Below are positions 52,578-60,528 of a stretch of 64,000 nucleotides of DNA, piece after piece. Each line of letters begins with the position of its first letter. Within the stretch, counting starts at the first letter, position 1. Source of the stretch: Celeribacter persicus (GTDB taxonomy: Bacteria > Pseudomonadota > Alphaproteobacteria > Rhodobacterales > Rhodobacteraceae); assembly GCF_003050785.1 (NCBI RefSeq), contig NZ_QAOH01000016.1:21296-85295 (forward strand). The letters run 5' to 3'. Made by a program: the position numbers and the translations under genes. Under the pieces are notes generated by a model. It searched no databases, had not been told where the DNA came from, and saw only the letters and a list, made by a program, of their open reading frames with translations.

Positions 52578-53888
52578 TCAGAGCCGTCCCGTGAGCAGCA
52601 AGGAGATTGCCGGGAAGGCCAGCAAGATGCCGAGGCGGATCATATCCGTGATCACGAAAGGGATCACGCCGATCATGATTTTCGACAGGGACGTGCCGCG
52701 CGAAGCGCTTTTGACCATGAAGAGGTTCATGCCCACGGGGGGCGTGATCAGACCCAGTTCCACCGTGACCACGGCAATCACCCCGAACCAGATCGGATCG
52801 AACCCGTTGGCGAGGATCACCGGGAAGAAAACCGGCACGGTCAGAAGGATCATCGCGAGGCTTTCCATGAAACAGCCAAGGATCACGTAGAACAACAGGA
52901 TCCAAAAGAGCACCTGCCACGGGCCGAAGCCGCTGGCGTTCAGGAAATCGACCAGAGCATTGGAGAGCTGTGAGGTGGAGAGCACGAAGCCGAAGACCTC
53001 CGCCCCGATCAGGATCAGGAAGATCGCGCCGCTGGTGACGATGGTCTCGGTGAAGGCGGCGACCACCCCGGAACGCGGCACCCTGCGCCAGAGCGCGAAG
53101 ATCAGAGCAAGCCCTGCGCCCACACCCCCGGCCTCGGTCGGGGTGAAGAAATTGCCATAAATCCCGCCCATGACGAGGCCGAAGAGCACCAGCGAGGGCG
53201 CGAAGAGACGCAAGATTTCGAACCGGCCTTTCGGGGGGATTTTTTCGTCCACAATCCGGGACATGCCCTCTTCGGGCGGCCAGACCTTCGCCATGATCAG
53301 GATCGTCACAAGGTAGAGGAGAAAGGCGAGAATCCCCGGAAGGATACCCGCGAGGAACATCGTGCCCACCGATTGTTCGGTGATCAGCGCATAGAGCATA
53401 AGTGCGATGGAGGGCGGGATCAGGATGCCCAAAGTGCCGCCTGCCGCAAGCGATCCGGTGGCAAGACGGGTGTCATAGCCGTGCGATTTCATCTCCGGAT
53501 AAGCCACGCGGGTCATGGTGGAGGCGGTCGCGAGCGACGATCCCGAAACGGTGGCGAACATGGCGCTGGCCGTCAGCCCCGCCGCCGCCAGCCCGCCGGA
53601 CCAGCCTCGGGTCAAGATAAGCGCGCCCCGGAACAGATCGGCGGCCACACCCGAGCGGGAAACCAGATTGCCCATCAACAGAAACAGCGGGATCAGCGTG
53701 AAGGAATAGCTCGTCACCGTCTCGAAAGTGGCCGTCTTGAGCACGCTCAAAGCAGGGGCCACACCGATGATGGCCGAAAACCCGGCAAAGCCCACAGCGA
53801 TCATCGCAAGCCCGATGGGCGCTCCGAAAATCACAAGGATGAACGTCACCGCAATTGAAACCGATCCGATCACCAGAGGCGTCATCAA
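52578..53888 (-). CDS. dctM: TRAP transporter large permease (DctM)
   Basis: A 436-residue inner-membrane protein with about 12 helices, the ion-coupled subunit of a tripartite ATP-independent periplasmic transporter. The family traits VSGSSLATASTMTRVAYPEM, GGTLGILIPPSIALMLY and VELGLITPPVGMNLFMV are present. Its ATG overlaps the stop of the small permease by four bases. Confidence 0.95.
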   Translation of the reverse strand: MMTPLVIGSVSIAVTFILVIFGAPIGLAMIAVGFAGFSAIIGVAPALSVLKTATFETVTSYSFTLIPLFLLMGNLVSRSGVAADLFRGALILTRGWSGGLAAAGLTASAMFATVSGSSLATASTMTRVAYPEMKSHGYDTRLATGSLAAGGTLGILIPPSIALMLYALITEQSVGTMFLAGILPGILAFLLYLVTILIMAKVWPPEEGMSRIVDEKIPPKGRFEILRLFAPSLVLFGLVMGGIYGNFFTPTEAGGVGAGLALIFALWRRVPRSGVVAAFTETIVTSGAIFLILIGAEVFGFVLSTSQLSNALVDFLNASGFGPWQVLFWILLFYVILGCFMESLAMILLTVPVFFPVILANGFDPIWFGVIAVVTVELGLITPPVGMNLFMVKSASRGTSLSKIMIGVIPFVITDMIRLGILLAFPAISLLLTGRL

Positions 53889-54436
53889 GACAGCTCCGCG
53901 TGGTGGCCGTCGGTGGTGAACGCTTCACGCAGAGCGATCACCGCGAGGGCGAGGCATTCGAGCGTATAGAGCCCGTAGATCAGGAACATCGGAATACGCA
54001 GGTCCTGCGTCTCTTCCCCGCGCGCAAACGTGGCCTGCGTCTCATGCCAGAACAACCACACGAGCACGAGGGCGAAGGCCAGAATGCCGACAAACCAGAG
54101 CCGCGCAACAAGCGCCTTGAGAGGCGGCGGGAACCGCCCGACCAGCATATCGACCGCGATCATACCCCCGCTCAGCGAGACAGCCAGCGCAGCCAGAGCC
54201 ACCACGCCCAAAAGGTAGGAGACCTGTTCAATCGCACCGGGGATCATGACATTCACCCCCGCATCCGTGGCATCGAAAACGATCCGGGCCAGAACGTTGA
54301 AGCCCACGACGAAGACCATGTAGAGCAGACAGAGCGCCGCAATGCCGAGACAGGCGGTCTCCATCCATCCGGCGATGCGCCGAACCACGGAAATCAACGT
54401 GGAAAGAAGCATGTGCGGTCCTGTGGCTTGTGTCAT
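53885..54436 (-). CDS. dctQ: TRAP transporter small permease (DctQ)
   Basis: A 183-residue protein with four membrane helices and the DctQ layout (helix 1 around ACLGIAALCLLYMVFVVGFN, helix 2 around YLLGVVALAALAVSL). It joins the receptor to the large permease. The start at 54436 was kept; a later ATG (MLLSTLIS) is possible. It follows the receptor gene by 49 bases. Confidence 0.9.
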   Translation of the reverse strand: MTQATGPHMLLSTLISVVRRIAGWMETACLGIAALCLLYMVFVVGFNVLARIVFDATDAGVNVMIPGAIEQVSYLLGVVALAALAVSLSGGMIAVDMLVGRFPPPLKALVARLWFVGILAFALVLVWLFWHETQATFARGEETQDLRIPMFLIYGLYTLECLALAVIALREAFTTDGHHAELS

Positions 54437-54485
54437 CTCGCAATTGGACGGGCCACCCGGCGAGACAGCCCGTCGGAGGATGAGA

Positions 54486-55499
54486 TCAGTTCAGTTCGGC
54501 CTCACAGTCCGTCACATAGCCTTTCACAGCCTCATAGGTCGCCGTTCCCGGCAGGCCCTCGCCATTCAGATAGGCGATATAGCTGTCGGTGGCTTTCTGC
54601 GCCGCCTCGTCCCATATCGCCCGTTCCTCCTCGGAGAGCTCGATCACGGTGGACTCGGTTTTCAGACGTTCCAGCACTTTCGCGCCCTCGCGGTCATAAC
54701 CGGCACCTGCCGTCACCGCCCATTTCATACCAGAATTGGCGTCCACCGCCGCCTTGGCCTCGGGCGAAAGCGATTCATATTTCGCCTTGTTCATCGTGGC
54801 GATGAAAGCCAGCGCATAGAAGCCGAATACGGTATGATACCCGGTCAACTCGTCGAGACGGAAACTGTCCACGCTTTCCCACGGCAACATGTAACCGTCG
54901 ATGGCCCCGCGTTGCAGCGCTTCATAGGTGTTCGGCGCGGGCATGCCGACGGGTTCGGCACCCAGATTGCTCAGCAACTCGCCCACCACCTGCGTCGGAC
55001 GGCGCAGCTTGAGGCCTTTCATGTCCGCGAGCGAATGGACAGGCTTGCTGGCCGTGTGCAGATGCCCCGGATCGTGCGTGTGCACAAAGATGATATGCGT
55101 GTCAGCATATTCCGCGTCGAGCGCGCCGGAATCGTAGAGTTTCTGGAAAGCGCAGGAACCGACCTCCCCGGTCTCGAACAGGCCCGGAAGCTCCATGATC
55201 TGGCTCAGAGGGAAGCGACCGGCGGTATACCCCGGCACGGTCCATGCGATGTCGGCAATGCCGGCGACGGCATTGTCATATCCCGCCGCTGCCTTGCCAA
55301 GCGTCTGAGCCGGAAAGACCTGCACATCGAGCGCGCCGCCCGACGCCTCTTCGACCGCCGTGGCCCAGTCTTCGAAAATCGTCTGGTTCTGCCAACTGCT
55401 CGCCGACATGAAATGCGCATAGCGCAACGTTTCGCTGGCAAAACTCGGGGCGGCGACACCGAGCGCCAGCGCGCTGGTGAGGGCGATTTTTTTCAGCAT
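54486..55499 (-). CDS. dctP: TRAP transporter solute receptor (DctP)
   Basis: A 337-residue periplasmic receptor with a signal peptide MLKKIALTSALALGVAAPSF ending at A. The DctP family features KLRRPTQVVGELLSNLGAEP and ALQRGAIDGYMLPWESVDSF are present; the Arg in the first motif usually binds the substrate carboxylate. The ligand is thus probably an organic acid. The gene order P-Q-M and its nearness to the aromatic cluster suggest uptake of an aromatic acid, unproven. Confidence 0.92.
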   Translation of the reverse strand: MLKKIALTSALALGVAAPSFASETLRYAHFMSASSWQNQTIFEDWATAVEEASGGALDVQVFPAQTLGKAAAGYDNAVAGIADIAWTVPGYTAGRFPLSQIMELPGLFETGEVGSCAFQKLYDSGALDAEYADTHIIFVHTHDPGHLHTASKPVHSLADMKGLKLRRPTQVVGELLSNLGAEPVGMPAPNTYEALQRGAIDGYMLPWESVDSFRLDELTGYHTVFGFYALAFIATMNKAKYESLSPEAKAAVDANSGMKWAVTAGAGYDREGAKVLERLKTESTVIELSEEERAIWDEAAQKATDSYIAYLNGEGLPGTATYEAVKGYVTDCEAELN

Positions 55500-55563
55500 G
55501 GCTCTCCACTTCTCCCTGTCGGATGCTGTCTGTCGGACCTGTGCCCTTTGGGACTCTCGGACC

Positions 55564-55601
55564 TTGTGCGATACCTCATCAATTCGGCGGTATACGCACA
55601 A
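55564..55601. promoter_or_regulatory. inverted repeat upstream of the TRAP operon
   Basis: TTGTGCG-A-TACC and GGTA-TA-CGCACAA, a 7 plus 4 bp dyad with a 13-base centre, about 65 bases upstream of dctP. Candidate operator. Confidence 0.5.
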
Positions 55602-55753
55602 CCCGATCAAGTCGCAAACAGACGCCAACAGATTTTTGCCCCTGTCGACAAGAAGAGCACGCTCTATGCGCATTTTTCAATCCGCGCAGAAATGCGAAAC
55701 CCATTCTACGCCCGATCCGAAGTCCCGAAGTTTGGAGGAAGAAAAACGTGAAA

Positions 55754-55798
55754 TGGCGCACCCAAGAGGATTCGAACCTCTGGCCTCTGCCTTCGGAG
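55754..55798 (-). other. 3' fragment of tRNA-Arg(CCG), island attachment site
   Basis: On the minus strand the sequence reads from the anticodon loop (CTCCGAA) through the GGCAG stem, the T arm AGAGG-TTCGAAT-CCTCT and an encoded CCA. The 5' half of the tRNA is absent: the bases that should pair with GGCAG and the D arm are replaced by unrelated sequence. This 45-base piece is therefore an att duplication at the border of an integrated element. Confidence 0.78.
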
Positions 55799-55980
55799 CA
55801 ATTAATCGTGGTCTATCCGAAATGCGCGACGCAGCACGCCACGGCACGCTAACATATTAAAATCGCTTGTGTTTCAGTTGGCTCGTCGCCGAAATCAATA
55901 GCCGCAACTACTCCGTAGCTTTCGCCCGACTGCTTACGTGGTGCTTACGCGGCTCAGTTGCTCTGATGACGAGGTTGATG

Positions 55981-57318
55981 ATGCCAAAGATCACAAAACG
56001 GCTGGTTGAAAGCGTTAAGAGCCAGAAGAAGGACTACGTCGTCTGGGACAGCGACCTGCCTGGCTTCGGGTTGCGTGTTTTCGCTTCTGGGAAGCGCAGC
56101 TACGTGATCCAGTATCGCCGTGACGGACGGTCGCGCCGCTATACGATTGGCCTCCACGGTATCTGGACTGCCGAAACAGCCAGACGAGAGGCCAAGGTCC
56201 AGCTAGGGCGCGTCGCTCAGGGCGATGATCCGGCCGAAGAGCGCCACGAAGACCGACAGGCCATGACCGTGCAACAGCTCTGTGAGCGCTACGTCGAAGA
56301 CCTGCACGCCGGCCTCATCCTCGGGAAACGTGGGCAGCCCAAGAGACCATCAACGGTCTCCACCGATATCGGGCGGATCAATGGGCATATCATCCCGCTG
56401 ATCGGCAAGAAGAGGGTGCGTGATCTGACCAAAGTGGATGTTACGAAGATGATGAATGACATCATCCTCGGCAAAACCCGCGCTACGCGAAAGACCAAAA
56501 AGCTAAGGGGCAAGACGATCTTGCGGGGTGGCCAGGGCACAGCAACCCGGGCGGTCGGCTTGCTGGGCGGTATCCTCACCTATGCTTCGGAGGCGGGCAT
56601 CGTCGACACGAACGTCGCGCATGGCATCAGGAAGCCCAAAGATCGCGTTCGCGACCGGCGTCTGACACACAGCGAGTATCAGTTGATGGGTAAGATTCTG
56701 GACAAGGCCGAGCGGGATGAAAACCTCGCCACCATGGTCAGCATCGTCCGCCAGATCGCCCTCACGGGCTGCCGGCGCAGCGAGATTATCGAACTCCGCT
56801 GGTCCGATGTCGATCTTCCCAACAGCTGTCTGCGGCTGTCAGAGACAAAGGAAGGAGCGTCCACACGACCGATAGGACTGGCAGTTGTCGAGTTCTTGGA
56901 AACGCAGAGCTTGAGAAAGGAAGGGCCGTTCGTGTTCCCAGGTGTGCGCGGCAACAACGCATTCGGCAATTTTCCGAAGCAATGGAGCCAGCTGTTCGAG
57001 AACACCGAACTCTCCGATATCACCGCGCATGTCTTGCGCCACAGCTTCGCGAGCATAGCGCACGAACTCGGCTTCAGCGAAATCACCATCGCGGCCCTCC
57101 TCGGGCACTCGAAGGGGACTGTAACGAGCAAGTATGTGCATACCCTCGATAGCAGCCTCGTCATGGCCGCCGATACCGTCGCGGGCTACATCTCAGGACT
57201 TCTGACTGGCAACCAATTCAAACAACCAGCTTACGCTTTTGATCGGTCTGCGAGAAAACGCTCGCTCGACCAATTCCTCGACGGGGTGGCAATGGCGCGC
57301 GACGAGTTGGGTACATGA
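55981..57318 (+). CDS. P4-like tyrosine integrase
   Basis: A 445-residue site-specific recombinase. It has an N-terminal arm-binding DUF4102 domain (PGFGLRVFASGKRSYVIQYR), a SAM-like core-binding domain and the catalytic domain with Arg in ALTGCRRSEIIELRW, HVLRHSFASIA, the LLGHSKGTV His and a Tyr in SKYVHTL. It starts 183 bases from the truncated tRNA and points into the island. ATG 55981 with GAGG upstream was chosen over the longer frame from 55867. Confidence 0.93.
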   Translation: MPKITKRLVESVKSQKKDYVVWDSDLPGFGLRVFASGKRSYVIQYRRDGRSRRYTIGLHGIWTAETARREAKVQLGRVAQGDDPAEERHEDRQAMTVQQLCERYVEDLHAGLILGKRGQPKRPSTVSTDIGRINGHIIPLIGKKRVRDLTKVDVTKMMNDIILGKTRATRKTKKLRGKTILRGGQGTATRAVGLLGGILTYASEAGIVDTNVAHGIRKPKDRVRDRRLTHSEYQLMGKILDKAERDENLATMVSIVRQIALTGCRRSEIIELRWSDVDLPNSCLRLSETKEGASTRPIGLAVVEFLETQSLRKEGPFVFPGVRGNNAFGNFPKQWSQLFENTELSDITAHVLRHSFASIAHELGFSEITIAALLGHSKGTVTSKYVHTLDSSLVMAADTVAGYISGLLTGNQFKQPAYAFDRSARKRSLDQFLDGVAMARDELGT

Positions 57319-57389
57319 CGCTTGGGCCGTCTGGGTAAACGCCCGACCGCCGCGTTGATCAAGGCGGACATTTTTCGCATCGCCTCGAA

Positions 57390-58571
57390 TTAGGGCTTCC
57401 ACGACAACAGCAGCGCCAAGGTAGCCGAGATGACGCCCAAAGCGCATGTGCCGCTCCAGCCCCACTCGGCGTAGGCAGCTCCACCAATGCCGGCCCCGAC
57501 CGCGCCACCAGCGAGCATGGTTGCCATGAATATGGTGTTAAGCCGGCTGCGTGCGTTCGGATCGAGTGCATAGACGCGCGACTGGTTGGCAACCTGGGAG
57601 GATTGCACAGCAAGATCCATGATCACGATGCCGGTGACCAACCCAATAATGGAACCTTGCCAGAGCCCGAAAATGAGGAAGGCCAGTATCACGAGCCCCG
57701 CGCCCATCGACACTACCACGGCGGGACCGCGCCTGTCTGAGAACCGGCCTGCGATAGGCGCGGAAAGTGCACCGACGACACCGACCAGCGCCAGAAGTCC
57801 TACAGCTGTTCCTCCGAGTTCATGCTGCGGCTCAGCCATCAGAAGCGCGAGGTTCGACCAAAAGCTGATGAAGGCCGCGAAGATCAGGAATTGCACCGCG
57901 ACCACGCGCCGGAGAACGCTATGCTTGCGTACCAACGTCCAAAGAGAGCCAAGCAGGTGCAGATAGCTCAAGTCGGTCGTCGGCATCGCACGCGGAAGCC
58001 AACGCGCCAGCGCCGCGCCGACAATGCTCATCACCACCGCGGCCAGCCAGAAGACGTAAGGCCATCCCCAAAGGTCCGAGACTATGCCGCTGACCGTGCG
58101 GGCAAGCAGAATACCGATCAGGATGCCGCCTGTTACCGTGCCGAGTACACGACCTTGCTTGTCGGGCGGAGCCAGATGCACGGCGAGCGGCACGATCTGC
58201 TGGGCGACCGTGGCGAACAGGCCGACCGCGAAACTAGCAACAGCGAGCCACACGAAGCCGGGCGAGACAGCCGCACCGATCAGCGCCGCCACGAGGGCGG
58301 CGATGGTCACGAGGATAAGCGACTTACGCTCGAGGCGGTCCCCGAGTGGTGCGAGGAAGAGCACCCCAAGCGCGTTGCCCGCCTGCGTCAGCACGGGCAC
58401 GATGGCGGCGGTGCCAGCCGTCAGCCCGAAATCGGCTGTCAGATGTCCGAGGAAAGCCTGATTATAATAGCTGTTGGCGACGGCCGCGCCGGCACCAACT
58501 GCCAGAAGGCGGATCAGAGCGGCGGATAGATGTTCGGAAAGGACACGGCCTGTTTGCATAGCATCAGACAT
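57390..58571 (-). CDS. MFS transporter
   Basis: A 393-residue major facilitator with 12 predicted helices and the loop 2-3 motif FLAPLGDRLERKSLILV. It is of the drug:proton antiporter/sugar-like efflux type (YgaY-like), with GRFSDRRGPAVVV in the second half. It is divergent from a decayed LysR-type gene that probably once controlled it. Substrate unknown. Confidence 0.9.
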   Translation of the reverse strand: MSDAMQTGRVLSEHLSAALIRLLAVGAGAAVANSYYNQAFLGHLTADFGLTAGTAAIVPVLTQAGNALGVLFLAPLGDRLERKSLILVTIAALVAALIGAAVSPGFVWLAVASFAVGLFATVAQQIVPLAVHLAPPDKQGRVLGTVTGGILIGILLARTVSGIVSDLWGWPYVFWLAAVVMSIVGAALARWLPRAMPTTDLSYLHLLGSLWTLVRKHSVLRRVVAVQFLIFAAFISFWSNLALLMAEPQHELGGTAVGLLALVGVVGALSAPIAGRFSDRRGPAVVVSMGAGLVILAFLIFGLWQGSIIGLVTGIVIMDLAVQSSQVANQSRVYALDPNARSRLNTIFMATMLAGGAVGAGIGGAAYAEWGWSGTCALGVISATLALLLSWKP

Positions 58572-58655
58572 GCACTACGGCCTTGTTCGCACAACTGACG
58601 TCTCTTGCCGAGGTAATGAGATTTTCTAATCTTGCCCGCTTCCTGCAGGACGCAA

Positions 58656-58830
58656 CACACCTTTGCTAGGGTCGGTCGCGACGGAGGCATCAAGCGCGCC
58701 ACGCAGGAAATCAACATGACATCAGGCGCGGCGAATTGACAGATCAACGCCCTGGAAGTTCGTTGCAACGTCGAACTGAACCGGTCTTTGTTCGCCAAAG
58801 GCTTCAAATGCAGAGCAAGACGGATGACCT
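58656..58830 (+). pseudogene. LysR-family regulator remnant
   Basis: In one frame the translation reads FARVGRDGGIKRATQEINMT, SGAAN, a TGA stop (58737-58739), then QINALEVRCNVELNRSLFAK and GF. This matches the helix-turn-helix of LysR proteins (pattern AxxxxSxxxAAxxLxxTxxAVSxQIxxLExxLGxxLF). The effector domain is missing and an in-frame stop breaks the recognition helix, so it is a dead fragment, divergent from the MFS gene as usual for this pair. Confidence 0.6.
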
Positions 58831-58878
58831 GCACGCCTGGTTTCCCGTCAATCAAGGATCATAAAAGGCCAAGGACGC

Positions 58879-59349
58879 TCATTCCCCCGTAGCTCCATGC
58901 CAGGGGAACGGCACCCTGTGACCACTGTCCGCAAACCGACGCTCGAAATCCTGCGCGACCTCCTCCACCGTGATCGCAGCGAATTGTGCCAGCAACCGTG
59001 CCTCGGCCTCTGCCAGCGTCGCGTCCAGTCGCGCGTCGACCGCCTGTTCGACAAGACAGGGCGACGGATCCGCCTGCGGCCCGATGTTGAACAGCGGCGG
59101 GTGGCCGACCGCCTCGTAGACGTCGCGCAAGCTGATCTCGGCCAGCGGGCAAGCAAGCTGCCAGCCACCGCCATGACCCTTTTCCGACGACACGATCCCC
59201 CGCTCGCGCAGCCCCGCCATCATCCTGCGCACCACCACGGCGTTGGTCGAGATCATCTGCGCGATCTGTTCCGAAGTGGCACGCCCGACATGTCGGTCCA
59301 TGTGGATCAAGACGTGCAGCATCCGGGACATACGAAGATCGCGCGCCAT
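58879..59349 (-). CDS. Rrf2-family transcriptional regulator
   Basis: A 156-residue Rrf2 protein: winged helix with RMLHVLIHMDRHVGRATSEQ, IAQMISTNAVVVRRMMAGL and the wing GHGGGWQLACPLAEISLRDVYEAV (in parts). The cysteines of iron-sulfur Rrf2 members (IscR, NsrR) are not conserved; only one Cys is near the usual zone (PSPCLVEQ). It is divergent from the flavoprotein gene it probably represses. An upstream ATG at 59394 is an alternative. Confidence 0.9.
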   Translation of the reverse strand: MARDLRMSRMLHVLIHMDRHVGRATSEQIAQMISTNAVVVRRMMAGLRERGIVSSEKGHGGGWQLACPLAEISLRDVYEAVGHPPLFNIGPQADPSPCLVEQAVDARLDATLAEAEARLLAQFAAITVEEVAQDFERRFADSGHRVPFPWHGATGE

Positions 59350-59390
59350 GGGGTTTCCTTTCCTTGCCTCTTCAGACTCCTTAGCAGCAC

Positions 59391-59443
59391 TCACGTAACA
59401 ATGAAAGTTTCATGTCTTGAAATGACACACCGAATCACGTAAC
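59391..59443. promoter_or_regulatory. operator-like repeats between rrf2 and the flavoprotein gene
   Basis: TCACGTAAC occurs twice in direct orientation (59391-59399 and 59435-59443), and ATGAAA-G-TTTCAT (59401-59413) is a perfect palindrome. These are likely binding sites for the Rrf2 protein. Confidence 0.5.
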
Positions 59444-59471
59444 TTTCAGTGATACATTAAAGGGAACCACC

Positions 59472-60389
59472 ATGGATCACGATGTTCTCGTCATCGGCGG
59501 CAGCTTTGCCGGGCTGGCCGCCGCGATGCAGCTTGCGCGCGCCCGCAGACGCGTCTGCGTTCTCGACACCGGCGCCCCCCGTAACCGCTTTGCCACAGCC
59601 TCGCACGGGTTTCCCGGGCAGGACGGGCGCACTCCGCAGGACATCCGCGCCGCGCTCAGACACGAACTCGCGGCCTACCCTACCCTGTCCTTCCGGGACG
59701 GCGCGGCGGTCTCGGCTGCGCGCGAGGGGAACGGATTTCGGGTGGCATTGGCAGAGGGCGGAGACATCACCGCGCGGCGGTTGGTGCTGGCCTTCGGCGT
59801 GCGCGACAGCCTGCCCGATCTGCCGGGTCTGGCAGACCGCTGGGGTGCCACGGTGCTGCATTGCCCCTATTGCCATGGCTACGAGCTGAACGGCGATTCC
59901 GTCGGCGTTCTCGCGCGCGGCGAGGCGGCGCTGCATCAGGCGATGCTGCTGCCCGACTGGGGGCCGACTACGCTTTTCACCCAAGGGGCGCTCGCACTGA
60001 GTGCGGAACAGCGGCGAGGCCTGACCGCCCGGGGTGTCACGGTCGAGAAAATGCCTGTCGCGGCGCTGATCGGCACCGCCCCGGGGCTGGACGGGGTGCG
60101 GCTGGACGACGGCCGTGAGATCGCACTGGCGGGGCTGTTCCTGGCGCCGGACACAGCGCCCTCCTGCGATCTGGCTGCGCAGCTAGGCTGCACCATGAAG
60201 GACGGACCAACCGGCCCCTATGTGGCCGTCGACCCGATGCAGGCCACCAGCCAGCCCGGCGTCTTCGCCGCCGGCGACCTTGCCAGCCCCATGCCCAATG
60301 CCACGATCGCCGCGGCGGCGGGCGTGATGGCAGGCGGCGCCGCGCATCGCTCGCTGATCTTCGATCCGGATCTGACCGCTGCGGCCTGA
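59472..60389 (+). CDS. thioredoxin-reductase-like FAD oxidoreductase
   Basis: A 305-residue pyridine-nucleotide-type flavoprotein with the FAD motif VLVIGGSFAGLAAAMQLARA, the redox-type motif HCPYCHGYE and the second FAD motif GVFAAGDLASPMPNATIAAA. The CPYC pair is placed like the CxxC of thioredoxin reductases, but the protein is nearer to small toxin/quinone-type family members. It forms an operon with the interrupted methyltransferase and is divergent from rrf2. Confidence 0.88.
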   Translation: MDHDVLVIGGSFAGLAAAMQLARARRRVCVLDTGAPRNRFATASHGFPGQDGRTPQDIRAALRHELAAYPTLSFRDGAAVSAAREGNGFRVALAEGGDITARRLVLAFGVRDSLPDLPGLADRWGATVLHCPYCHGYELNGDSVGVLARGEAALHQAMLLPDWGPTTLFTQGALALSAEQRRGLTARGVTVEKMPVAALIGTAPGLDGVRLDDGREIALAGLFLAPDTAPSCDLAAQLGCTMKDGPTGPYVAVDPMQATSQPGVFAAGDLASPMPNATIAAAAGVMAGGAAHRSLIFDPDLTAAA

Positions 60390-60401
60390 AGGAGCATCGC
60401 C

Positions 60402-60528
60402 ATGCAACAGACCACACGAGACTTCTGGAACGACCGCTACCGCGACAAGACCGGCGACACATCCGGCAAGCCCGGGCTCGTTCTGTCCCAATTCGCCGGT
60501 CCGCTGGCGCCGGGGCGGGCGCTGGAAC
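60402..60528 (+). pseudogene. class I SAM methyltransferase, 5' fragment
   Basis: The first 42 codons (MQQTTRDFWNDRYRDKTGDT, SGKPGLVLSQFAGPLAPGRA, LE) are typical of small class I methyltransferases next to such flavoproteins. Just before the glycine-rich SAM motif the gene is cut by an insertion sequence, and the rest is not found on the far side. Confidence 0.8.

Noticed and set aside
55741..55860. Short frame with the peptide MAHPRGFEPLASAFG
   Set aside because: This is the translation of the tRNA 3' end and its flank, a well-known false protein; the DNA is tRNA-derived.
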